Shown in pieces: positions 44,739-52,103 of a stretch of DNA of 64,000 nt (position 1 is its first letter; each line of letters starts with the position of its first letter). The position numbers and the translations under genes are program-made. The DNA lies in assembly GCA_000440235.1 (NCBI GenBank), contig ALKQ01000017.1, positions 19,363-83,362 on the forward strand, written 5' to 3'. Source of the DNA: Streptococcus suis 10581 (GTDB taxonomy: Bacteria > Bacillota > Bacilli > Lactobacillales > Streptococcaceae). A model generated the notes under the pieces. It was not told the DNA's origin, did no database searches, and saw nothing but the letters and a program-made list of their open reading frames with translations.

Positions 44739-45899
44739 TTATCCAAAAACCTTACCAAGTCGCTGACAGGCTTCTTCAATCATGTTGAATGGTGCTGCTA
44801 CATTCAGACGTGCATGATGCTTACCTTCCTTACCAAAGGTCAAACCATCATTCAAAATCAACTTCGCTTTACAATGAAGAATATCAAAGAGCTCCGCATG
44901 CTCTAACTCATAAGCAGAAAAATCAAGCCAGATGAGGTAGGTTCCCTGGGGCTTCATGACCTTGATCCTTGTATGGGTTGTCAAATACTCCTCAACAAAG
45001 TCTATATTTCTCTCCAAAATAACCTTCAACTCCTTCAACCACTCATCTCCATAAGTGAAAGCAGCTTCTGTGGTTAACAAGCCAATCGTTGGAATCTCGT
45101 GCTGATTATTTATCAATTGACGCTTAGCGAAAGTCTTGCGAATGCTTGGATTTTCAATGATTGCAAAGCTATTTTTTGTACCAGCGATATTGAAGGTCTT
45201 GGTCGCAGATGATAAGATAATTGAAAAATCTTTGAAATTTTTATCCACCGTGTTAAAGGAATAATGCTTGTGACCATACAAGGTCAAATCTTGATGTATT
45301 TCATCTGAGACAAGGATAACACCATGTTTCTGACAAAGACGTCCAATGGCCAACACTTCCTCTCTTGTCCAAACTCTACCACCTGGGTTGTGGGGATTAC
45401 AGAAAATATAGAGTTTCACTTGATTCTCTACAATGTCCTTTTCAAGCTGGTCAAAATCAATCCTAAAAATACCATCCACATCAACTAGTGAATTGGTGAC
45501 TAGCTGACGATTGTTTAATTTTACAGTCCGCGCAAAGGGTGGATAGACAGGCGTATTAATTAGGACTGCATCCCCTTCTTCTGTCAAAGCTTGAATAGCC
45601 ACAGATAAGGCAGGAACAACTCCTTCGATGAGCAGGATGGACTCTCTTTCAATCTTGTAGCCATGCTGTCTATCTTCCCAGTCAATAATAGACTGATAGA
45701 GGCTGTCACTAGCATAAGGATAACCAAAAACATGATGATCTGCGTAGTCACGGATAACTTGGCGAATTTCTGGTAGAGGCTCAAAGTCCATATCTGCTAT
45801 CCACAAGGGTAAGAGTTCTTTATCCGTCTCTACTTTTCTCCATTTTTCCGCATGCTGGGATAGGCGATTCGGACTATCTATAAAATTATACTGTGTCAT
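44739..45899 (-). CDS. patB: MalY/PatB-type aminotransferase-fold cystathionine beta-lyase
   Basis: 386 aa, class I/II PLP enzyme. N-terminal MTQYNFIDSPNRLSQHAEKWRKV and LPLWIADMDFEPLPEI are typical of the MalY/PatB C-S lyases. The PLP Lys is in LSSATKTFNIAGTKNSF (about 225-241). Likely cleaves cystathionine or cysteine S-conjugates to homocysteine or thiol, pyruvate and ammonia. The gap to metC is only 3 bases, so they form a two-gene methionine/cysteine operon. Confidence 0.88.
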   Translation of the reverse strand: MTQYNFIDSPNRLSQHAEKWRKVETDKELLPLWIADMDFEPLPEIRQVIRDYADHHVFGYPYASDSLYQSIIDWEDRQHGYKIERESILLIEGVVPALSVAIQALTEEGDAVLINTPVYPPFARTVKLNNRQLVTNSLVDVDGIFRIDFDQLEKDIVENQVKLYIFCNPHNPGGRVWTREEVLAIGRLCQKHGVILVSDEIHQDLTLYGHKHYSFNTVDKNFKDFSIILSSATKTFNIAGTKNSFAIIENPSIRKTFAKRQLINNQHEIPTIGLLTTEAAFTYGDEWLKELKVILERNIDFVEEYLTTHTRIKVMKPQGTYLIWLDFSAYELEHAELFDILHCKAKLILNDGLTFGKEGKHHARLNVAAPFNMIEEACQRLGKVFG

Positions 45900-45902
45900 A
45901 TC

Positions 45903-46994
45903 TTATCCCTCCAAGGCTGTCTTTAAATCTACAATCAAGTCTTCCGCATCCTCTATACCAATAGATAAACGAAGCAAGTCATCTGTCAATCCATAAGAAT
46001 GACGGGTTTCTGCTGGAATGTCTGCGTGGGTCTGAGTGGCTGGGTAGGTAATCAAGCTTTCCACTCCTCCCAAACTTTCTGCAAAGGTAAAGACTTTCAG
46101 GGTGTTGAGAATATGGGGAATCCGACTTTCATCTACCACCTTAACCGAAATCATCCCACCTTTTCCTGTGTAGTAAACTTGCTTGACTGCTGGACTCTTC
46201 TCCAAATACGCTACAATTTTCTGTGCATTTTGTGTTGCCCGTTCCATTCGAAGCGAGAGGGTTTTGAGTCCACGCATGAGTAAGTAAGAATCCAGTGGAG
46301 ATAGGGTTGGACCCGATGTATTTTGGTCATAAAAGAGCTTATCATATAGGTCTTGATCATTGGTCATCAAAGCGCCAGCTAGTACATCATTATGCCCTGA
46401 CAGGTACTTGGTTGCTGAATGTAGGACAACGTCCGCTCCTAGAACAAGTGGATTTTGATAAATAGGGCTGTAAAAAGTGTTATCGACAATCACCTTAGCA
46501 CCTTTGGCATGGGCGATAGCCGAAACCTTAGCGATGTCAAACTCCACCATGAGTGGGTTAGTCGGTGTCTCCAGATAAACATAGTCTGTCTCTTCGGTGA
46601 TGGCTGCAATCAGCTCCTCCTCGGTGTTTGCATAGGTAAATTGGAATCTACCGATACTCTCTTGCTCATTGAACCAGCGGAAGGAACCACCGTACAAATC
46701 ACGCGCCGCTACCACTTGACTCCCTACAGGAAAACCATTAAAAAGTAAGACCAGAGCAGCCATTCCCGAGCTCGTTGCTAGGGCATAGTCAGCCTTTTCA
46801 ATAGCTGCCAAAGTCGTCTCTAGACTGGCACGTGTCGGATTTTTTGTTCTCGTGTAGTCATAACCTGTCGATTGACCAAACTCAGGGTGTTGATAGGTCG
46901 TCGAAAGGTGGATAGGGGAAATCAAGGCACCAGTTTTTTCATCGTTATTAATGCCAGTATGTGCCAAAATCGTATCAATCTTATAATCTGTCAT
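45903..46994 (-). CDS. metC: Trans-sulfuration PLP enzyme (cystathionine beta-lyase/gamma-synthase)
   Basis: 363 aa. Cys/Met-metabolism PLP family: STTYQHPEFGQSTGYDYTRTKNPTRASLE (about 31-59), YLETPTNPLM (about 138), PLP Lys in LHSATKYLSGHNDVLAGA (about 186-203), and ESLGGVESLITYPATQTHADIP near the C terminus. MetC and MetB cannot be told apart reliably by eye; pairing with patB favours beta-lyase activity. Upstream are two palindromes that may bind a LysR-type sulfur regulator. Confidence 0.88.
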   Translation of the reverse strand: MTDYKIDTILAHTGINNDEKTGALISPIHLSTTYQHPEFGQSTGYDYTRTKNPTRASLETTLAAIEKADYALATSSGMAALVLLFNGFPVGSQVVAARDLYGGSFRWFNEQESIGRFQFTYANTEEELIAAITEETDYVYLETPTNPLMVEFDIAKVSAIAHAKGAKVIVDNTFYSPIYQNPLVLGADVVLHSATKYLSGHNDVLAGALMTNDQDLYDKLFYDQNTSGPTLSPLDSYLLMRGLKTLSLRMERATQNAQKIVAYLEKSPAVKQVYYTGKGGMISVKVVDESRIPHILNTLKVFTFAESLGGVESLITYPATQTHADIPAETRHSYGLTDDLLRLSIGIEDAEDLIVDLKTALEG

Positions 46995-47039
46995 AACATC
47001 TACTCCATTCTAACTTATTAACTAGTCTAGCATGAAATG

Positions 47040-47116
47040 GGATATTTGGTGTGAAAAATATCCAAAAATACTTATAGAAAAACAGCAAGCTTTGTTATAG
47101 TTTTTCTTTATAACAA
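47040..47116. promoter_or_regulatory. Two palindromes upstream of metC
   Basis: GGATATTT-N8-AAATATCC (47040-47063) and TTGTTATA-N9-TATAACAA (47092-47116), both with perfect 8-base arms. The second contains AAACTATA on the minus strand, which resembles half of the MetR motif I recall from streptococci (TATAGTTTnAAACTATA). They lie 46 and 98 bases before the metC ATG and also upstream of the divergent small-protein promoter. Confidence 0.5.
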
Positions 47117-47143
47117 AACTTACTGTCGTTTGCATATAAATAA

Positions 47144-47172
47144 TTGAAAATCCGCAACTGAATTGATATAAT
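47144..47172 (+). promoter_or_regulatory. Promoter of the three small membrane-protein genes
   Basis: TTGAAA (47144-47149), 17 bases, TATAAT (47167-47172): close to consensus. The first gene starts 24 bases downstream with AGAGGGGAG in front. Confidence 0.8.
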
Positions 47173-47195
47173 AAAAGAAAGAGAGGGGAGTGGTT

Positions 47196-47462
47196 ATGAA
47201 ATTCCAGTTTAACAAGCATTTCTATCGTTATAGCGCCTTCTATTCTCTGGTTTTTTGGACTTGTTTTTTTCTATCAGACATATTGCTAGATCCTTCCCAA
47301 ACGCCTGCATGGTATAGCCTACTAGCCTGTCTGATTATTTTTATCAATGCCATTCGGGTATTCTTCTTCAAAGAAGAAAAGGAGCTCACTCGCATGGGTT
47401 ACATCTTCTATATCGGATTGATCGTCGTGATTATCTATCTGAAATTTATTTTGGGTAAATAG
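47196..47462 (+). CDS. Small membrane protein 1 of a tandem trio
   Basis: 88 aa from ATG 47196 (GGGGAG 7 bases upstream; an in-frame GTG two codons earlier is less likely). Begins MKFQFNKHFYRYSAFYSLVFW. Three hydrophobic segments (about 15-33, 38-55 and 66-85) separated by short charged turns. It shares with its two neighbours an F-N-x-x-[FY]-Y-R start and the same three-helix plan, so the trio looks like diverged duplicates. Unknown function. Confidence 0.75.
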   Translation: MKFQFNKHFYRYSAFYSLVFWTCFFLSDILLDPSQTPAWYSLLACLIIFINAIRVFFFKEEKELTRMGYIFYIGLIVVIIYLKFILGK

Positions 47463-47475
47463 AAAGGAGCTTACT

Positions 47476-47730
47476 ATGTTTAAGAACTTCAATACAGCAT
47501 TTTATCGGACCTGGGAATTTTACTTGTCTCTTGCCTGTATCCTACAAGTGATTTATGCTGCTGTAAATGGACCGTTTTGGTTTATCCATTTTCTCAAGCT
47601 TGGAGTCGGACTTTATGCTGGTTATCTAGCTTTCTTTAAGTCACGTAGCTGGATTAAAAAAACATGGCAACTATACTTAGTCATTAGTTTTATTGTCAGT
47701 TGGATAATCGTTTCCTTCTTTGTACTGTGA
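47476..47730 (+). CDS. Small membrane protein 2 of a tandem trio
   Basis: 84 aa. Begins MFKNFNTAFYRTWEFYLSLA, behind GAAAGGAGC. Three hydrophobic segments with a central basic turn (FFKSRSWIKKTWQLY). The N-terminal FNTAFYR and the K-x-W-Q-L-Y near residue 65 match the third protein (RANWQIYLCI). The gap after gene 1 is 13 bases. Unknown function. Confidence 0.75.
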   Translation: MFKNFNTAFYRTWEFYLSLACILQVIYAAVNGPFWFIHFLKLGVGLYAGYLAFFKSRSWIKKTWQLYLVISFIVSWIIVSFFVL

Positions 47731-47739
47731 GGATTTTAT

Positions 47740-47991
47740 ATGTTTAAGGAATTTAATAAAGAATATTATCGGAGTTTGAATTTTTATTTAATGATATTGT
47801 TGTTATTAGGTAGCATTGGAGAATGGTTGGACAAGGGGCCTAGCCTCTGGTTTGGACTTTTGCTATTTGCTACTGTCGGTACTGCCCGTAGTGCCTTTTG
47901 GTCTAAAGAATGGATGTTGAGGGCAAATTGGCAAATCTATCTCTGCATCGCATTCTTGCTTGTTGGGGCTTGGGTAGAATTTTTTGTTTAA
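47740..47991 (+). CDS. Small membrane protein 3 of a tandem trio
   Basis: 83 aa. Begins MFKEFNKEYYRSLNFYLMIL, behind GAGGATTTTAT. Same layout as gene 2: MFK-[NE]-FN start, hydrophobic middle, then FWSKEWMLRANWQIYLCIAFL. The gap after gene 2 is 9 bases, so the three form one operon, closed by a terminator. Unknown function; small, basic-turned membrane proteins of this type can be immunity proteins or modulators of larger membrane complexes, but nothing here proves either. Confidence 0.75.
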   Translation: MFKEFNKEYYRSLNFYLMILLLLGSIGEWLDKGPSLWFGLLLFATVGTARSAFWSKEWMLRANWQIYLCIAFLLVGAWVEFFV

Positions 47992-47995
47992 GGAT

Positions 47996-48022
47996 TGAGG
48001 GCGAAGTATTCGCTCTCTTTTT
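47996..48022 (+). terminator. Terminator after the small membrane-protein trio
   Basis: GAGGGCGAA and TTCGCTCTC pair (one G-U) around a very short loop, followed by TTTTT. Confidence 0.8.
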
Positions 48023-48055
48023 GTTTCAAAATATACAGTGATTTTCATTCAAAGA

Positions 48056-48071
48056 TGGTATAATAAACCTA
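48056..48071 (+). promoter_or_regulatory. Extended -10 promoter placing +1 at the trmN6 ATG
   Basis: TGG-TATAAT with the hexamer at 48059-48064. With standard -7 to +1 spacing, transcription starts at 48071, the A of the ATG. No Shine-Dalgarno exists between them. Confidence 0.65.
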
Positions 48072-48820
48072 TGCAAAAAATTGATTTACTAGACGGGGAG
48101 CGGATTGACCAGCTCTTCTCGACAGATGTTCAGATTATTCAAAATCGGGAGGTATTTAGCTACTCGATTGACAGTGTCCTACTCTCGCGGTTTCCAAAAA
48201 TGCCTGCTCAGAAGGGGTTGATTGTTGACCTTTGTAGCGGAAATGGGGCGGTGGGGCTATTTGCCTCTACACGCACCAAGGCACAGATTATTCAGGTTGA
48301 ATTACAGGAACGCTTGGCGGATATGAACCGCCGCTCCATTGCCCTCAATGGTCTGGAGGAACAGGTTTCGATTATCAATGACGACTTGGCAAATCTACCC
48401 CAGTATGATTTACGCTCCAAGGTTGATTTGATGCTCTGCAATCCTCCCTACTTCAAGGTGGACGAGGGTTCAAACCTCAATGAAAGCGAGCATTATCTTC
48501 TGGCCAGACACGAAATCGCGACCAACCTAGACAGCATTTGTCAGGTGGCCCAACAGGTGCTCAAGTCCAATGGTCGCTTGGCCATGGTTCACAGACCTGA
48601 CCGATTTTTAGATATTTTGGACACGCTGAGAACCTACAAATTGGCGCCCAAACGCATCCAGTTTGTCTATCCCAAGGCCAGCAAGGAGGCCAATATGTTG
48701 CTAATTGAGGCTATCAAGGACGGCTCGGTGGACGGTCTGCACATTCTGCCACCTCTGGTTGTCCATGAGGAAAATGGCGACTATACTCCTGCCATTCGTG
48801 AGATTTATTATGGAAAATAA
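48071..48820 (+). CDS. trmN6: tRNA1(Val) (adenine37-N6)-methyltransferase-like protein
   Basis: 249 aa from ATG 48071 ([15 protein letters not shown]). SAM-dependent methyltransferase: motif [16 protein letters not shown] (about 56-70), acidic VELQERL (about 83) and the N6-adenine motif NPPY in [10 protein letters not shown] (about 127-136). Homologues (YfiC/TrmN6, YabB in Bacillus) methylate A37 of tRNA. The transcript appears to be leaderless. It overlaps the GIY-YIG gene by 11 bases, a pairing also known from Bacillus (yabB-yazA). Confidence 0.88.
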   Translation: MQKIDLLDGERIDQLFSTDVQIIQNREVFSYSIDSVLLSRFPKMPAQKGLIVDLCSGNGAVGLFASTRTKAQIIQVELQERLADMNRRSIALNGLEEQVSIINDDLANLPQYDLRSKVDLMLCNPPYFKVDEGSNLNESEHYLLARHEIATNLDSICQVAQQVLKSNGRLAMVHRPDRFLDILDTLRTYKLAPKRIQFVYPKASKEANMLLIEAIKDGSVDGLHILPPLVVHEENGDYTPAIREIYYGK

Positions 48821-49082
48821 GGCCTACTTGTATGTCTTGGAATGTGCCGACGGGAGTCTATATACTGGTTATACGACTGATGTGGAGAAACGGCTTGCTA
48901 CCCATAATCGTGGAAAAGGGGCCAAGTACACCCGCGCACGCTTGCCTGTCAGCCTGCTCTATCAGGAAGCCTTTGCCAGCAAGCAGGAAGCCATGTCTGC
49001 CGAGGCTTTGTTTAAGAAACGCAGTCGGCAGAGTAAATTAGATTATATTGCAGAAATGACAAAAAAACCTCGCTCCACATAG
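48810..49082 (+). CDS. GIY-YIG domain protein (YazA/UPF0213 family)
   Basis: 90 aa from ATG 48810, overlapping the methyltransferase; a longer frame lies inside that gene. [46 protein letters not shown] is the single GIY-YIG nuclease fold (here AYLYV...LYTGYTTD), with the catalytic Arg in EKRLATH. These short stand-alone proteins have no settled biological role; DNA repair or RNA processing is suspected. Confidence 0.88.
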   Translation: MENKAYLYVLECADGSLYTGYTTDVEKRLATHNRGKGAKYTRARLPVSLLYQEAFASKQEAMSAEALFKKRSRQSKLDYIAEMTKKPRST

Positions 49083-49096
49083 GGCGAGGTTTTGAC
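49062..49096. terminator. Bidirectional terminator between GIY-YIG gene and azoR
   Basis: AAAACCTCGC (49065-49074) pairs with GCGAGGTTTT (49085-49094), flanked by A and T runs. The left arm is inside the last GIY-YIG codons. Confidence 0.85.
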
Positions 49097-49708
49097 TTAA
49101 AATGTCTCCAAAATCGTATCAATCTTGGTCATTGCCTCAGCATAGATAGCTTCAGCCTGGCTTGGATCGGCAGATTGCCCTTCGATAAAGACCTGGTGAA
49201 GGTCTTCAAAGCCTAAAAATTCAAAGATAGACTTGATGTACTGGGCAGCTGGATCTTGACCTGCATAAACACCACCATTGGACTGGATGTGCAGGAGCTT
49301 TTTGTCCTTGACCAAGCCGATAGAGCCTTCTGGACCATACTTAAAGGTCAGGCCTGCTACATTGATGGTATTGACCCAAGATACCAACTGACTTGGCACA
49401 TTGAGATTCCAGAGAGGATTGACGACGACAATCTTATCAGCTGCAAGAAATTGCTGGGTCAAGGCATTATAGCGGTCCAACTGCTCTGCTTGTTCAGGAC
49501 TGATTTCTATACCTTTTTTAACCGCTCCCATAGATTCTAACAAAGGCTTATCCAAAGCTGGAATCTGGTCTTCAAAGACATCCACTACTTCTATCTTATC
49601 CTCTGGGTGCAAACTGGCGTAACGAGTTTGAAACTCTTCCAAGGCTCGCAAGGCGTAGGACTTTTGTGCATCGAGGGGGTGGGCCTTTACAATTAATAGA
49701 GTTGCCAT
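49097..49708 (-). CDS. azoR: FMN-dependent NAD(P)H azoreductase/quinone reductase
   Basis: 203 aa flavodoxin-like protein. N terminus MATLLIVKAHPLDAQKSYALRALEEF binds the FMN phosphate. NPLWNLNVPSQLVSWVNTINVAGLTFKYGPEGSIG (about 97-131) is the AzoR core, and LHIQSNGGVY (about 139-148) contacts FMN. Likely protects against quinones and electrophiles; azo-dye reduction is a side activity. Single-gene unit. Confidence 0.92.
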   Translation of the reverse strand: MATLLIVKAHPLDAQKSYALRALEEFQTRYASLHPEDKIEVVDVFEDQIPALDKPLLESMGAVKKGIEISPEQAEQLDRYNALTQQFLAADKIVVVNPLWNLNVPSQLVSWVNTINVAGLTFKYGPEGSIGLVKDKKLLHIQSNGGVYAGQDPAAQYIKSIFEFLGFEDLHQVFIEGQSADPSQAEAIYAEAMTKIDTILETF

Positions 49709-49787
49709 TGTTTTGCCCCTTTTATCACTAGTTATTGATAGTTGTATTATACTATTTTTGATTTATAATTCAAATCATTTGCTCGAA

Positions 49788-49812
49788 GCAAAAGGCTGGT
49801 CTCCCAGCCTCT
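49788..49812 (-). terminator. Terminator after the GNAT gene at 49.8 kb
   Basis: On the minus strand AGGCTGG-GAGA-CCAGCCT is followed by TTTGC. Compact stem with a short T run. Confidence 0.65.
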
Positions 49813-49830
49813 CCCTTTCTAAATTGTTCC

Positions 49831-50238
49831 TTATTTTAAATAAGTATAAGCAACACAGTCCAAGCTTTCAACAGCTGTAAAGCCAAGTTCCTCATAAAAA
49901 GACCGTGTTTTCTCAGTATTGTCCGTCAAGAGATGAAGCTGATAAATACCCGGAAAGTGGGTAACGGCCTGCTCCAAAAGATGACGCCCAATCCCTTGTC
50001 GCTGATAGGTTGGTAGGACCAAGATGTCCTGAATAAAAACGATTGAATAGCCGTCACCAACTGCTCGCAAGAGACCCACTAGACGGTCACTGTCAAAGGC
50101 AGCGAGAACCAGTAGGCTATGTTCCAAGGACTTCTCTAACATTTCTGGACGGCTGGTATATCCTGTCCAGTCCACAGAAGCATAGAGGTCTAGGACTGCT
50201 TGAAAATCAAGTTGAGGATTTTGTTTGTAAGTAATCAT
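49831..50238 (-). CDS. GNAT N-acetyltransferase under leader-peptide control
   Basis: 135 aa from ATG 50238 behind AAGGAGAAAGAC; a longer in-frame start lies inside the control hairpin. Complete GNAT fold: VGLLRAVGDGYSIVFIQDILVLPTYQRQGIGRHLLEQAVTHF (acetyl-CoA loop QRQGIG, about 78-83) and RSFYEELGFTAVE. Substrate unknown. Its Shine-Dalgarno is buried in a hairpin behind a 12-codon leader, an arrangement typical of ribosome-inducible antibiotic resistance genes, so acetylation of a ribosome-targeting compound is a fair hypothesis. Confidence 0.88.
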   Translation of the reverse strand: MITYKQNPQLDFQAVLDLYASVDWTGYTSRPEMLEKSLEHSLLVLAAFDSDRLVGLLRAVGDGYSIVFIQDILVLPTYQRQGIGRHLLEQAVTHFPGIYQLHLLTDNTEKTRSFYEELGFTAVESLDCVAYTYLK

Positions 50239-50244
50239 GTCTTT

Positions 50245-50274
50245 CTCCTTTGTATTTTTTTTAGAATACAAAGG
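50245..50274 (-). promoter_or_regulatory. Hairpin hiding the Shine-Dalgarno of the GNAT gene
   Basis: On the transcript CCTTTGTATT (50274-50265) and AATACAAAGG (50256-50247) pair perfectly over ten bases around an eight-base loop. The second arm contains AAGG of the Shine-Dalgarno AAGGAG (50250-50245). The first arm is the last sense codons of the leader, so a ribosome held there would open the stem. Confidence 0.75.
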
Positions 50275-50299
50275 CTTTATCCATTGTCAAAATGCCCAT
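50261..50299 (-). CDS. 12-residue leader peptide MGILTMDKAFVF
   Basis: ATG 50299 follows a strong AGGAGG seven bases upstream and reads 12 codons to TAA at 50261. The last codons form one arm of the hairpin that hides the next gene's ribosome site. TATACT on the minus strand (50332-50327) is a suitable -10 just upstream. No homologue is known to me; recognition rests on position, ribosome site and the overlapping stem. Confidence 0.7.
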   Translation of the reverse strand: MGILTMDKAFVF

Positions 50300-50337
50300 G
50301 GTCTTACCTCCTATTTTACTACTTCTAGTATAACAAA

Positions 50338-50364
50338 AACCGCTCCAATTATGAAGCGGTTTTA
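50338..50364 (-). terminator. Terminator overlapping the end of sdpI
   Basis: On the minus strand AAAACCGCT pairs with AGCGGTTTT around ten bases, then TTG. The stem includes the final sdpI codons and stop. Confidence 0.75.
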
Positions 50365-50948
50365 AAATGCAGATAAGCATAATAGATACTAAGACTTACA
50401 ACAGAAATACCAACCAATATCATTACAAGGATAGATAGAGTTGGTGAACCCAACAAACTTACTAACTGCAACAACCCACCAATCATCAAGAGATAGCCTG
50501 ACTGCTTTCTTCCCTTTCGTTCTATTTCGTTGATCTTGCTATCCAATTCCTCTTTGGGTAAATAATTCCCTATCACCATATAATATACAGCCAGCAGTCC
50601 AATGACAAGCCTCCGATAATCCAGTTCTCCTCCTAAATTATACCAGAGTAAAGAAACTTGAATGATGAGAGCCAGTAGCGGAAAAAGCCATTTGACCACT
50701 CGAATGACTGGTGTTTTCCCTATCCCTTTCACATCATAAAGTACACAAATGAATAGGTGAACACAAAAAAATGATAGCGGTGTCAAAATCATCATATACT
50801 TGGCCATAGAGCCATTTGGCTCACCATTTACGCCAAAATGTGTCACCAGGGTATCTGGCAATGCTTTATAGTAATAAATCATCAATACAGCTATTAGTAG
50901 AAATATACTAGAAGTTGCTAATAATGTTTTTATGTCAATTTTCTTCAT
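50349..50948 (-). CDS. sdpI: SdpI-family membrane protein (immunity/sensor)
   Basis: 199 aa from ATG 50948 (GAGGGCAACAAG upstream), overlapping sdpR by 14 bases. Five or six helices. The N-terminal part carries the DUF1648-like LPDTLVTHFGVNGEPNGSMAKY (about 31-52), and the C-terminal SdpI part contains GNYLPKEELDS. In Bacillus, SdpI protects against the SDP toxin and also captures SdpR at the membrane. No SdpC-like toxin gene was found nearby. Confidence 0.88.
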   Translation of the reverse strand: MKKIDIKTLLATSSIFLLIAVLMIYYYKALPDTLVTHFGVNGEPNGSMAKYMMILTPLSFFCVHLFICVLYDVKGIGKTPVIRVVKWLFPLLALIIQVSLLWYNLGGELDYRRLVIGLLAVYYMVIGNYLPKEELDSKINEIERKGRKQSGYLLMIGGLLQLVSLLGSPTLSILVMILVGISVVSLSIYYAYLHFKTAS

Positions 50949-51213
50949 CTTGTTGCCCTCCAAAACTTGCAATCCAAACCAAGACTTCTTCAAAGACCGT
51001 ATAGTTTAGACGATAATAAATAAAATTTTTCTGCTTTTCCTCCAAGATTAATCCAGCTTTTTTCAAAGTGGATAAATGATGAGAAACTGTTGCTCCTGTT
51101 AATTGAAATTGTTCTACAATTTCCCCAGCAGACTTCGGCCCCGACTTAAGACTATCTAGAATTTGCCTACGAATAGGAGCAGAAATTGCCTTCAAAGTTT
51201 CAGAAAGCCCCAT
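50935..51213 (-). CDS. sdpR: ArsR-family autorepressor SdpR
   Basis: 92 aa winged helix-turn-helix. MGLSETLKAISAPIRRQILDSLKSGPKSAGEIVEQFQLTGATVSHHLSTLKKAGLI is the SdpR/ArsR fold, with the recognition helix around residues 38-52. No metal-binding Cys pair is present, matching the SdpR branch rather than metal sensors. The overlap with sdpI and its position after an ABC exporter suggest one operon answering a membrane-active peptide. Confidence 0.9.
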   Translation of the reverse strand: MGLSETLKAISAPIRRQILDSLKSGPKSAGEIVEQFQLTGATVSHHLSTLKKAGLILEEKQKNFIYYRLNYTVFEEVLVWIASFGGQQDEEN

Positions 51214-51249
51214 ACTATCATTTCCTCCTTCTTTCTAGTAGCAATTACT

Positions 51250-51267
51250 CTTCAATAAAACTTGAAG
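51250..51267. promoter_or_regulatory. Small palindrome upstream of sdpR
   Basis: CTTCAA-N6-TTGAAG in the 80-base gap between the ABC permease and sdpR. It could be a weak terminator or an SdpR operator. Confidence 0.35.
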
Positions 51268-51293
51268 CCTATATTTCTTTAGTTTAATCATTA

Positions 51294-52103
51294 TTAATTA
51301 TTCAAAATAAATTTTTCAAAATTAAATCTCTTAACGACAACAATAAACGTCACAATTACTACGAACAGTAAGATGGATATGAAAACAATCGTTTCAAAAA
51401 TTCCTAATATTAAAACTCCTGACGATTGGGATATCAACATCCCTAAAATCGGAAACACTATTATCATCGCAATTCCTTGTGCAGATTTGCTATTTTTGAA
51501 ATATTGTGAACTTCCAATAATGAGCAGAATTGACAATAAAATAAGCAATGGGGAAATGACGAAAACTACTAACAACCAAGTAAGATTCGGTAAGATAATA
51601 TGCCCAAAGTTGCTCCAACCTAATATATTAACCATCGTTGAATAGATGATAACTGACGTAATCGTTACTAAAAATGCTGGTATTGCGCATGCAAGAGCCT
51701 TACCCAAAATTAAGTTCTTAGGAGATAAGGGAGTATATAACAACCCCTCCATGGTCTTGTTCTCCTTCTCACCAATAAGACTACTTACTGCCAATATGGA
51801 AGAAGCCATGATTGGAACCAACATGAATAACGGTAAAAAGAAATAGGTAAAAATAGCATAATATGGTACATTTGCAGAAGTCACATAGCTTGGATACTTC
51901 AAAATTTGAAAGTGTTCTAAAAAATCACTTAATCCAGCAATACTAGTGGTGACACCTCCATTAGCACCAAAGACCAATATCAGAGAGGGAAGCAATATGC
52001 TAATAATGATCGGAGGAAGGAACAGACTCAATAACAATCCCTTATCTTTTAGTAACTCAATTAAATCTTTTTTAACAATTACTTTAATTTGATAGCTCTT
52101 CAT
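51294..52103 (-). CDS. ABC-2 type exporter permease
   Basis: 269 aa from ATG 52103 (GGAGGTACTCATC upstream), overlapping the ATPase gene by 20 bases. N-terminal cytoplasmic helix (MKSYQIKVIVKKDLIELLKDKG), then six hydrophobic segments. The ABC-2 motif GEKENKTMEGLLYTPLSPKNLILGKAL (about 110-137) is the NatB-like coupling region. Probably exports a peptide, drug or ion with its ATPase. Confidence 0.85.
   Translation of the reverse strand: MKSYQIKVIVKKDLIELLKDKGLLLSLFLPPIIISILLPSLILVFGANGGVTTSIAGLSDFLEHFQILKYPSYVTSANVPYYAIFTYFFLPLFMLVPIMASSILAVSSLIGEKENKTMEGLLYTPLSPKNLILGKALACAIPAFLVTITSVIIYSTMVNILGWSNFGHIILPNLTWLLVVFVISPLLILLSILLIIGSSQYFKNSKSAQGIAMIIVFPILGMLISQSSGVLILGIFETIVFISILLFVVIVTFIVVVKRFNFEKFILNN

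Noticed and set aside
46995-47195. S-box or T-box riboswitch upstream of metC
   Set aside because: No T-box motif, specifier stem or S-box core could be read; the gap is short and holds protein-type dyads instead.
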